This document shows, one piece after another, positions 33,101-44,200 of a DNA stretch of 64,000 nt (its first letter is position 1; every line of letters begins with the position of its first letter). Source of the stretch: Salarias fasciatus (lineage: Eukaryota; Chordata; Actinopteri; Blenniiformes; Blenniidae); contig NC_043760.1 in the NCBI RefSeq assembly GCF_902148845.1, positions 8,923,822-8,987,821 of the forward strand. Reading direction: 5' to 3'. A model generated the notes under the pieces. It made no database searches, was not told where the DNA came from, and saw only the letters and a list, made by a program, of their open reading frames with translations. The position numbers and the translations under genes were made by a program.

Positions 33101-36100
33101 CTATTTGAATTTGCGTTGGACGTTGATTCTGGGGCGTCTGGTGTAGCCCGAGTCGTCGTCCGGCTCTTCCTCGCTGCAGCCCGAAGCTGGCTCTGAGGCT
33201 CCGTCCTCCGGAAACCAGGCGGGCGAGAGCGGCGCGGGAGACTCGTCCTCCGCTGAGAGGAGGTTCTCCCTGTCCTCCATCTCCTCAAACCTCCCGAGTC
33301 TTAACGACAGCAGGTTGACCTCCTGGCCGTCTCCCTCTTCGCCCTCCTCGTCCTCCTCTTCGTCGGCGCCGCGCTGGCTTCTGGGAGCCGAGACGACGGG
33401 CTCCGGTACCCGGACGGAGAAGTCGCCGTGTTTGGGCTCGGGCTGGCAGGACGAAGACGAGGAAGAGGACCGAAGGCTGGCGGTGCCCGCTTTCAGCTCG
33501 TAGGCGCTGCCGGCGCTCTGAGCGACGTCCTCCGTGCCGCCCTCCTGGTCGCTGAGGTCCGAGGACGACGACCTGGACGCCTTGTCGGCGTCGCACGGCT
33601 TCACGCTCCACAGCGAGGCCAGGGACGGGCTGCAGGCGGCCGCCAGTCTCTCCTCGGTGTGACGGATGGATGCCTGAGCGGATCACACACGACAAGTTCA
33701 ACAAACTCAGTCCAGACGAAATCTGACGGTACGGAAACCAAGAAAAGCCACAGTGAAGAAAGGTTTTCTGACATGTTTTCTCTTCATAGGTTCAGACCTC
33801 TGGCACCAATATGGTGGACATCCTGCTACAACTGATCTCCTTCCGATCAGACAACACTCGGTTTAACAGAAAAGAAGTCCCTTTTCATTACTTTAAGGAC
33901 TTTGTTGCTTAAAACACCTTGCAATACTTACCAGGACTGAAGGCAGTGTTGTATCTCTCAAACAGATGAAACCAGTGAAGATGAGCAGGGAGGCAACAAT
34001 CCCCACAAAGACCATCAGCAAGACCAGCGAAGCTAGGATCCAAAAGCCTGCACGGAGACACGGGTACAGCAGGGTGCTTAACAGCTCCAACAGATCGATT
34101 TGGGATAAAGTATTGTTATCCTTTAGGTGATATAAATTAACAATATTCCTAAATCCCTTTATGTCATTTAAGATGTCAGTTTGATTGATCAGAGTTACTT
34201 AAAATATATTTGTGCAAGAAAAACAAAAACTTCCAAATAGGAGCAGAGTGTGGGACAAACTACGCCTGTACCTTCAGGGGTTGAAATTGCGGAGAATTCA
34301 CACACAGGTTTGCTGAAGTTGGACTTCGTCTCCTCCAGGATTTCCCAGAAGCTCACCGAGACGCAGTATAGTCTTCCAGGAAGCAGGTTCTTGAGAGTCT
34401 GCCCCCTCAGACCTTGAGTTTTGATGGGAGGCTGCCATAAAAACAGGACATGTTGCGGAGTGATTTCATGCAGTTCTAGAAGCTGTTTTATTTCCTCTTT
34501 GCACCAAGAAGCATATTTTTTCATGAGGTGAACCAGTACTGACTTCGTCTCGGAAGCGAGCCTCATCCCACTCGCGGCTCTTGATTTGGAGGTGGTAGTG
34601 GAGCCGGTCGTAGACGTCTCGATAGCGCTCGACGGGAGGCTGAAGGTCCACACACAGATCTCTGCGGCAGTGCGTGACGGTCAGCAGCGGCTGGTCCATG
34701 TGATCTTGAAGACAGAGACGGTGACAGAAGAGGAGCTTTGATTAAAAAAACATCAAGAATTCTTGGTGGCACTGCTGGATCTGGGTTATCTGGATCAGTT
34801 CGCAAAACCAGAATCCCGGGGTTGAGAATGTATCCGGATCTAAAGCCTGACACTCAGATCAAAGTCCAGTTTGTTTCCACATGAGCCAAATTGCCAAAAT
34901 AAAGCTTCTGCTCTCAGGGCAGTCCTGCTTTTATTACCAGACGGCTGAACAGGAGCGGCGCTCTACACGTGGGGGTCAGTGCGGCTTCAGATGGAACAGA
35001 ACGCTGCTGCTCGGCTTTTAACTGGAGCACACTGTACACACATCAACATATTTCTCCAGTTTTAGTGTCTTTTCACCGACTTTTAAATCTGTTCAGAGCC
35101 TGAGAGCCTTGGGCCACCCTGCCTCTCTGAGCCGATTCAGGCCTGTTAGAGCCGAAAATGTAACAACAAACCAAATTTACTTTAATTCATTTTTTTTTTA
35201 TCCTTTTATCTTGTCTTAACTGCGTTTGTGTTATTCGTATTGACTTCTGTCTTACTATCTTTTGTCTATTTTATGTAATGTGTGAACTGTGCAATTTTAG
35301 CTCTTAGCTATTCTTTTTTGGTCCACTGATGTGTTTTTTTTTTTTTAAGTGCTTTTTGAATAAAAAATTGCTTGCTTAAAAACCAGTCAAAGTGCTGTGT
35401 TGATTTTACAGTAATGAGGAATTCAGCCTTTAACAAAAGCTGGAAACCTTTGTGTGTGTGTGTGGGTGTGGTGTGTGTGTGTGTGTGGGTGTGGTGTGTG
35501 TGTGTGTGTCCGCCATCGCCGCTCCTGTTCTCAAACTCAGTAGCTTTTCGGTTTTTTTTTGTTTTTTTGTTTTTTTTCTTAAAGCTACAGTAAAGTCGAG
35601 CTGGTGCAGTGAACTAACGTTACTCTCGTCTCTGAAAAACAGGAACAGCTCCAGTCACATGTCTGGGAAATCACCCAGGTGGAAACAAGACTGGTGGAGA
35701 GCAGTCGTCGGAGGAAGCCGCTCACCGAGAGGTTTGAACCTGGGGGCGTACGCTGGCTGTGAGGCCTGCTGGTCCAGCGCGGCTCTGACCAGGATGATGT
35801 AGGTCTGCGTGGGGTCGGACCAGGCCTCCGTCAGGTTACAGAGCAGCTGGTGCTGAACGCGCTCGCAGCCGGACACCACGTCCTCCGACGCCGACCTTCC
35901 GGATCAGAGAACACAGAAAGGAGACCGGTTTAGTGCTGCCAGTCTGAACGGGTTTCCAGCCAATCGGGATTCCTGTCTTTACATAAACCAGAATAAAACT
36001 TCAAGTAAAGAAGACACTTCATCAGACTGGTTCCTTCTTTGTTATTGCTGAGATTGAAGCTCGTGGCACATGACACCCACCTCTCTGTTGTAATGCTGAC

Positions 36101-36728
36101 TTGGTAATACGCCTGAGCAGGAGTTCCTGCTCCAGGCTCCCATTTCACTAAATGACTGAACCCTTCTGAGACGAGGGTGACGTTGACAGGCTTTGGAAGC
36201 TCACCCACAGCTGGAAAATATCAACACAGCAAATAAGAGAGTGTTGACTTTTTTAACACTCAATGGAGTCCAGATCATCCATAACACACAGTTCTCCAAT
36301 AAGAAACAAGTAAAACACAACTTCAGGAAGTTGACATTATTATGTGACAGTGATGTTTTTATCTTGTGTTGCATCAACATACTCAGTCACACTTCACTTT
36401 TTGTCCTGTTAGTTATGATCATGGTGGCTCCGAGTCCGCATGCAGCACTGAACAGTTTACTTCAAACGTGTACAGTACATAAAGATCAAGCTAAATATTA
36501 CTGATGTGATCAGAACTGCAACACTTAAGCCATGAGAATCCACCATGCTGATTGGGTGATTTCCTTCTGATACATGCGACTCTCTTGAATGTGACTGGCC
36601 GGCACTTGCTTTTTCTCCAAAAATTATGATTTATATTTATCATTATATAAGATATGCTGCTATGAATTGACACACCCACCTGACAGGACCAGAGGAAGCC
36701 ATGGCAGCATCCAGAGGAGACGCTCCAT
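33101..36728 (-). CDS. IFNAR2-like class II cytokine receptor, copy 1 (CRFB1/2/3 type)
   Basis: Probable ligand-specific chain of the fish type I interferon receptor, partnering IFNAR1/CRFB5. Seven exons: 36680-36728, 36081-36210, 35726-35895, 34544-34704, 34272-34431, 33932-34047, 33101-33673, giving 452 residues with all phases consistent. The signal peptide is MERLLWMLPWLPLVLSG. Fibronectin-III domain 1 opens LPKPVNVTLVSEGFSHLVKW. Domain 2 closes with GRLYCVSVSFW. The transmembrane helix is about 226-252. The 200-residue tail starts after TLPSVL, is serine- and acid-rich, and ends DDDSGYTRRP near the C-terminus, a plausible STAT-docking tyrosine. Domain 1 parallels the next gene (shared LPxPVN and WEPxxGT), so the two are tandem paralogues. 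Which CRFB number applies cannot be decided by eye. Intron 3 holds a LINE tail and a GT repeat. Confidence 0.83.
34900..35385 (+). mobile_element. LINE 3' end in the intron of the first IFNAR2-like gene
   Basis: The plus strand carries a decayed LINE polymerase end (a block like MEQNAAARLLTGAH, then HINIFLQF) followed by a 3' tail ending GTGCTTTTTGAATAAAAAAT. This is the usual architecture of Rex/L2-like LINE ends. It is 5' truncated and has frame breaks. Confidence 0.6.
35448..35508. repeat. (GT)n microsatellite
   Basis: Interrupted GT/GGTGTG repeats in intron 3 of the first IFNAR2-like gene. Confidence 0.9.
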
Positions 36729-36847
36729 GACAGTCCGAGCATCTCCGATGCAGGCAGCAGCTCCTCACCTCCAGGAGGGATCATGTCGATCGGGCCCACC
36801 TGCACATCCTGGATCCATCACTTTTCACGTGTTTCCTGATCTGCCCA

Positions 36848-36882
<35 letters not shown>

Positions 36883-37956
36883 ATGGATCCTCCATGTCAG
36901 GCCCAAAGTGAAACTAACAATGTCTGTAAAACCGTGTAATAAAGTAGCAATAAACACATCCAACTAAAACACTTCAGTTTAGTTTCTTAAATTACGTTTC
37001 ATTATTTGCATTATTACATTGGAAAACGGTTTTAAACATTATTTCATCCATTCATGTGTCAAGTTAAGTAAGCCTTGGAGAAAAGAGCTGCAACACAGAA
37101 GGCACATAGCTACTAACTTTCATCAACGATCGTTTCTGGTGGTTTGCGAGACATTATTTCAAACTTTAAAAAAAAAAAAACTTAATAATCTGAAACTAAG
37201 ATTATTAATAATAGACTGTTTTCGCATCCCTGCGGAGGAGCAGGCAGCCTGAATATGTCCCGTGTGCGTGTTTAAGTGGAGGAATGCAGATGAAGGTCTA
37301 ATAATAACACGAACGATCAACAAAACTCACTTGATCCGCAGAAGCCTCTGGTCATCCGGCGAGCGGGTTAGCACGTTAGCACCGATCTGATCCACGAGCG
37401 TGTGAGCAGCATTCAGCAGTGAGATCAAACTGTACCTGAAGACAGAGAGGCGACATCATGTGTCACACACACCCCCGCATCCCCTCTCTCTCTCACTCAC
37501 ACACACACACCCACCCCCCTCACACGCACACGCACACACGCATATTCACACGTTCACTCACTGATGTGTTTTGCGCTCGTCGTTTTCTCCACGAGGAGTT
37601 CTGAAACCGTCTCCGGGGCTGCGGTTTTCCAGCGCGCCGCTACTTCGACGAACTCGACGAGCGCGAGTTTCCTGACGGCCTCTGTATGCAACGGGCCTTT
37701 CGAGAAATCACGTGATTTAGTCGAACCGCAAGATGAATGCACGCGCATAGACATACAGTATATAGAGCAATAGAGTCACCACATGTAGAACCACGCGCAG
37801 TAAAACCCTAGACACGTAAACACGTAAAGTCAGTCCGAATTTATTTATAAACCAGGCAAATTTTGCCTTGAAGTTACTTTTATTTATTCAGCCACATTTT
37901 TGGGGGACTGGAAATCTTCCAAAAGAAATTAAAGACAAGAAGCACTATTGTGGGAA
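36729..37956. other. Upstream region of the first IFNAR2-like gene
   Basis: Contains a long poly-A run at about 36847-36880. A possible 5' untranslated exon ends with a GTGAGT donor near 37331 (minus strand), in a GC-richer stretch to about 37700 that likely holds the promoter. CA and C-rich repeats occur at 37465-37545. Confidence 0.4.
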
Positions 37957-37957
37957 A

Positions 37958-38000
<43 letters not shown>
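37957..38000. repeat. (AAAT)n microsatellite
   Basis: About eleven AAAT units, immediately left of the Tc1-like relic. Confidence 0.9.
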
Positions 38001-38002
<2 letters not shown>

Positions 38003-38017
38003 CACATTTTAACACAA

Positions 38018-39040
38018 AGTGGCATGTTCAAAATGATTCATTACCTTCTCAATAATCAATTGATAAGCACTTATTGGCTCTTACAGCAGTCAGGCACTCC
38101 CTTGTTGAGCAGCCGTCAGCATGTCTCCTCTGGTGTTTCTGATCATTCATCTTCAGCAGTGAGCTGCAGCTCTTTCAGGTTGGAGGGTCTCCCTCTCCAT
38201 CACTCTGATCTTTAGCTCCTTCACAGACTCTCAGTTGGATGCAAGTCAAGACTCTGGCTGGGCCACTGCAAAACGTTCCTGTGTTTTTTACTTTTTTCTA
38301 CCAACCATTTCTCATTTCTCCACTACTTCTGCTGAGAGAGTTACTGGTGGTTGTCATGTTGAAATGTCCGCTGTTGCTCAAGGCCAAGTTTCTCTGCAGA
38401 CTGGCTGACATTGTTGTGGGGAATCTTGATATGTTGCTCCTTTTTCATGGCTCTGTTTCCTGATCCATGGGCTGAAAAACAAAAAGCAGAGTTCTTCCAG
38501 GAGAACGCTCATTTTTTAACACCAAATGAAGGATAAATCATTGTGGCCATACAATTGAATTTGTGTTTAATCTGAACGTAAACAGAAGTCCGGAAGTTTT
38601 CTTTGTCTACATGACCATTTCCAAGGCCAAGTGGGCTTTTGTGGGCCTTATCTGGAAATGTGGCGTCCTCCTAGTCCGTGTCTGTAGAACCCAGCAGTGT
38701 TGCAGTTCCAATTGGTTTCTGACCATGTCCTCTGAGATTTTCCTCAGTTTGCATTTTTTAATAATGCTTTGCACTGTAGTCACTGGCCCGTATAATTCTT
38801 TCCTGACTTGTGATCAGTCACTATTTGCATCTGCAGGGCAGTGTCTTAACCACTTTGTCTTAACCATGACTGTCCACAAAACAACTGCAGAGAGTTTCTG
38901 TTTATCATGTGTTGAGATGATTAAAACAACAGGATGCTTTAGAGCAGCTGGGACCATTTGGAATGGTATAGAACCTTGAATTGTCCCAGAGACTGTGACA
39001 GTTTTGAAATGCATCAATAATTAAAGACATGCCAATTTTT
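38018..39040 (-). mobile_element. Tc1-like DNA transposon relic
   Basis: On the minus strand, decayed pieces of a Tc1/mariner transposase appear in order. First is an N-terminal helix-turn-helix region (VTTVQSIIKKCKL), and last the 3' end reading VLQWPSQSLDL (normally WPSQSPDLNPIE) and NLKELQLTAEDE. The central catalytic region is poorly preserved. Stops and frame changes are numerous. Terminal repeats were not delimited. Confidence 0.65.
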
Positions 39041-39329
39041 TGGGGTTTTTTTGTTTGTTTTTTTTTCCCAAAATTTGCCTGAGTATGAATAATTTCAGGT
39101 TAGTTGGTTATATAACTGTAGATATAAAACACATAAGCCATAAAATAACCATAGACATGTAAAAAAAAAAAAAACAGAAACAGAAACAGGTACAATGACA
39201 GAGATAAAACATAGAACCATAAAATAGCCTTAAAACACCTGTGGAAAATCAGGACCTAATCTAATCTAATCTAAATCTAAAATCGGGAACATGTTGACTC
39301 AGAGTCACACAGGGAAATAATAAACCAAT

Positions 39330-39660
39330 GGCTTGATCACCTCCACAGTAGACTTTTGTAATTCCTTATTATCAGGTTGTCTCAATAACTGCTTAAAGTC
39401 TTCAGTTGATTTAAAACGCTGCAGCGAGAGCACTGACAGGAGAGATCACTCCAATATTAACTTCTGTGTTCTGTTCTCTCCACTTCTGGGTCTGGCTCTG
39501 CAGAAAGTGTTCACCTCTGAGTCTTGTTCTGCAGGCTTTGTCCTCCTAAAATGGAGTTTTTACTTTCCACGGTTGATTATGATGTGAAAATGTTTCTCTG
39601 TAGAGGTGCCTTCAGATGGCTGTGTTGTGTTTGGCACTATATCAATGAAACTGAACTGAA
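39330..39660 (+). mobile_element. Rex1-type LINE 3' end
   Basis: TAATTCCTTATTATCAGGTT followed by CTGCAGCGAGAGCACTGACA and the terminal block TAGAGGTGCCTTCAGATGGC, ending with a GAACTGAATTG tail, is the usual end of this fish LINE family. It is non-functional. Confidence 0.7.
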
Positions 39661-39934
39661 TTGAGGGAAATTGTTATTCAGTGTTTTGAGTAAGATTTTT
39701 AATTTAGGATATGTTCACATTTGTAGAATAGTATGTACACTTCAGCTTTTCTTTACAAATCCATTACAGTTTCCTCATTTTTCAGATTCAAATCATCAAT
39801 AAAATTCAGCTAAGAAAAAAGGAATTTCCCTTCTCTGGCCATTAAAAACAGATACTAGATAGATACTATAAAGAACATTTCTTTACACATTAAAAATGAA
39901 TGAACAAATGCTGAAAACACAAATCGGCAAACCA

Positions 39935-41202
39935 TTATTTGTGTTCCAGATACCCCGAGAACTCCTCCTCCTCCTCCTCCTCCTCCTCTTTCTGAATCAA
40001 AGTGTTTGCCTCCTCATTTTCATATTCCGTGGCAGTGAAGTCTTCACACAGAAGATGCGTCCGTGATTCACTGCCTGTTTTGGTTTGGGAGTCACTCAAA
40101 GTTCGTCTGAGGTCCGTAGAAAAAAAAGGCTTCGAACTGTATTCTCTGAAAAAGTCACAGTCCTCCTCTTCCTCCTCCTCCTCCTGCTGCTTCTCCTCTT
40201 CCTCCTCCTCCTCCTGCTGCTTCTCCTCTTCCTCCTCCTCCTCCTTCCCTTTGTCGTCGTCCTCCTCCTCCTCCTCCTCGTCCTCCTCCTCGTCCTTCTC
40301 AACAGCAAGTGAAGCCAGAGTGACAGAGAAGAGATCAACATGGCTGGAGATGGAGGAGTCCTCATCTGTAGCTTGGTCCTGGTCTCCGGGTGGATGTTTT
40401 TCGTTAGTGAGAGAACCTCCAGGTGATTCAGGTCTGGTTTCATCCTGATCACCTTCCTCCTGCAGGTCCTCCGGCTCAGCCCATGACCGGACAGTGAAAC
40501 TCCCAGAATCCCCTGCGGCCGGAGGCTGCTCTTCCCCGGACACGTCAGGAGAAACTTGGTGACCTGAAGAGAGCCCCGGGTCTCTGTCCATGTACTCATT
40601 CACACCATCCTCTTCATCTTCGTGTTCATCTTCCAGTTCCGTGCTGCACTCGGCAGCAGCCGCAGAAGGCGGAGATGTGGGACTGTTGAGCTTCCTCTCG
40701 TCGCTCGTCTCTGACCGGAGAGCGATCTGATCCGGGACGGTCCTCTCCGGAGTCAGGGTGTGGCCTTCATGATGCTCCGTCTGGAGGTAAGGATGGAAGA
40801 AAGTCACAAAAGGAGAGAAGAAAGCAGAAGTGATAGACTGATAGGCTGATAGACTGACGTCACATCTATGATTTACTGGACAAGTGAGCAGATTGGTTAA
40901 ATGCCACATTTCTGAATTTAAAACATTTTCCTATCTGAAAGTGAGTTAAATAAAATACCATAACAGGATGAAAATAAGAAAAAACAAAACTGGTACCGCA
41001 GCGAGAGTTTTCCCAGACAGCAGTGTCTACACACTGAACATCAGAAACACACACACAGATGACTCACTTCTAGTGCTGTGGGCAGAGCGGCCTTCGGCTT
41101 GCAAAAAATCCCAGCGTAGCTGAGGCAGAAGGCGGAGACGGTCAGGAGGACGGTGGCAGCACTGAGACCAGCAATCAGACCCGAAACAGAAGGACCTGAG
41201 AA

Positions 41203-41259
<57 letters not shown>

Positions 41260-44200
41260 TTTACTAGAGCCATTCCCAGCTTCATATGTGTGTTTGGGTC
41301 TGATTGCTGGGAAGAAGCCGGAGTACCCAGAAGAAACACACACACTGAACTGACCCATCACTGGGCAGCCGCCCTGCATCAGACGGGAGCTGGTGGCGGC
41401 CGAGGATCCCCCTCAGAGACTTAAGGAGCATGTCTTTTGGAATACATGTGGAAATATATCAGATATGTGTGAGAGATCTGCCAATATGGCCGCCGTGTAA
41501 CCGGGCTTATCGGATTCTCTTGCGTCTCTCATGTCATTAAACTTGTGGTCATCTAAGTTTATTTTGTTGCATAGATAGCAGACACTCGGTAAATGAATGA
41601 GAAGCATGGAGGCTACCTGACAGGAGGACGATCCGGCACACTGGTCATCTGAGGACATCATATGCCTTCTCAGTCTTTGAGAGGAGGAAATAATTGCAGC
41701 ATGCAATTTATGACCCTTTTCCTCATCTTCTGTGAAAAAAATCTCAACAATGTTTGATGAACTTGGGCACCGCGACATCAACATCGACAGGGATCTGATC
41801 CCAGGTCGTATTTACACGGCAAGTCTTGACGTCCAGACCGGATTTGCTGCCTAAATCCAATTTTTTAAGCAAATATCACACATATTGTGTACTTGCAATG
41901 ATTACAAACTTCGAGCTACTTCTGAACCAAATACTAACTGCAATCACTGCAAAATCATGGACGTCACATAGGGGGAAAAGTTAGGATGGCTCCAAGGGCC
42001 CTGACAGACAGCAGGTTGCAGATTTGATGACGTCGATACCTCTGTGGATTTAAAAAGAAATGCTTTGAATGCAGAGACGTTTTTAGATCGTGTCATTAGT
42101 GTTTGATGTTTTCTGTCTGTGGCATCATATGTACTGCTGCACCGGTTTGGCGAGCAGTGTTTGAAATAGCGCACAGCAGGAGATTAACACGCGGGTTAGA
42201 TCAGCGGTGTATCCACACCTGCCACAGCTTTCCTCTGTGCTCAGGTAGATTTGACCGAATCTTGTTTTTGAGAAGTCTGTCTATAAATCAGATTTCATTC
42301 AACAAAACAAACATACCAAACAAGAACCTACCAGAATTCTGCTGGCAGAACCTGAACGGACTGGGGAAGTGTCTCTGCTGCCGTTACAGCACTTCATCTC
42401 TCATCACATCTCAGAATATTAGCAATGACCCTTCAGTCGGAGCCATCCCGGGACTCCTTCACAACATCATCCGGAGGAAGTGTGGAAGCTCAGCTCACCT
42501 ATTCTGGGTAGCTCAGGGCTGGTGAAGATGCACTGCCAAGCTGATGGCTCAGTGTTCCTGTTGAGACCAGCGATCATTTGCACTTGCACGCAGTATTCCA
42601 CACCTTTCTCCAAGTTGTCCAGAGTGTAACTCCTGCTTTTTGTTGAGACACTCTGCAGGTCAGACAAAGAATAAAATGATGAAGCCTCGTCACAAACACA
42701 CCTCAGGTCAGTGTGAATCTCTGTGAAACACAGCCTTTAAACCACTCACTATCATAAAATGTACATTTGAAACTGCACTGCAGTTTGCAGTTAAGATAGG
42801 TGTCTGAGTAAAAAATTTAACCTCGAACTGCTCCTAATGGGTGGAGCGAGCGCATTGTGGGGCAGCCGCCTCCATTTGTGTGACTGTGTGGAAATGAGCG
42901 AATGTGATTAACAATGAAAAGCATTTTTGGACTGCTCATGTGGAGAAACGAAAGTGAAATCCAGTGATCATTTACGTGAAAAGTACAGTTGTTCAGTTTA
43001 TTTTGAAATACAACACATCTCTTTGAAGTGGACTGAAAACAAATTCATCTGAAGGAGAACTGATGAGATCTACAGAAGATATGAATATGATTCAAAGATT
43101 TATTCAATAAGAGAGAAGCAAACAAGAAGATTTGAAGGAGATCAAAGAGGTTCTGTGGGACATCTACGAGAGATTTGCTGAAGGTCTGAAAGAGATTACG
43201 TTTGCATTTCTGATGGCTGGGCTGGTAATTGATCGGTTGCTTCAACAGGGTAACTTTATAACTTGTGGAGGGTTTGTAGGGAAGCTAACAAATAAAAGGA
43301 CAGAAAAACAGTGATTAGAATTTCTGTTCTGTTTCAGATCACGTCCTAAACAGAGGTTCCCTTAAAATATTCCTCTGTTTTGTTTGTGTGTTGTTCATCA
43401 ATAATATCCTGAATAAACCATCATTGCATCCAAATAAATAAACTTCATGGAATGATTAAAACAGATGGGTTAAAAAAAGATTAACAAAAAATGCTGACGT
43501 TTCCAATTGTTTTTCTTAAAACTCAGAAAAGCAACATGAAACTCTGTATTGGTATCAGTTAATAAACTGTGCTCACTTAATGTTTAAGGTGAAACATGGT
43601 TTGAGGCTTCAAGAACATTTTATTTGATGGAAAAACATCAAAAATAGCTGTTTTGGTCATAAAAGTTGCAGATCACTGCTCAGTTTGCTTATGAACTAAC
43701 AAGCTGAATAAACGGCCAGTTTAGCAATGGACAGAAAGAAATGACAACACATTATTATAGATGGACGTGACAGAAACATGAGCGTCTTACCAGAAATCTG
43801 TTGTCATTTTTCTTCCTCCAACGGACGTCGAAAGAAGCGCCGTAGTATTTCTGTATGTCGGAAATGTCTGAGTCCTTGTCAGCCTGAGGCACTGAAATGT
43901 TCATCTTGATGCAGTTTCCACAGCCGCTGAGTGACAGGAGTGGTGCGCTTATTTTACCTTGCACAGAAAGAAAACGTCCTGTTAGAATTTAAGCACAGAT
44001 GGATGCCAGCTCAGCCTGACGCGGTACAATCTTGTGAACGCAAAGGGGTCAGTTTGTGCCCATTCATAGTTTTGATGCCTTCGGTGAGGCTCTAAAACAT
44101 AAACAGGCATGAAAATAAAGAAGACACGTGGAATGAGAAGGTGTGTCTAAACTTTTGACTGGTAATGCAGAACAGAACTGTTCAGTCTGTGTTGAACCAA

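Noticed and set aside
33285-33835. Long arginine/glycine-rich frames opposite or offset from the first IFNAR2-like tail
   Set aside because: GC-rich shadow frames. The receptor frame is continuous with six upstream exons and ends in a conserved-looking tail.
40002-40600. Serine-, leucine- and arginine-rich frames overlapping the acidic receptor tail
   Set aside because: They are shadows of the GAG-rich last exon of the second IFNAR2-like gene, whose frame is fixed by splice phases.
43132-43314. 60-residue frame with an amphipathic and hydrophobic stretch inside an intron
   Set aside because: No homology recognised, no promoter or splice signals. It lies in intron 4 of a gene on the other strand.
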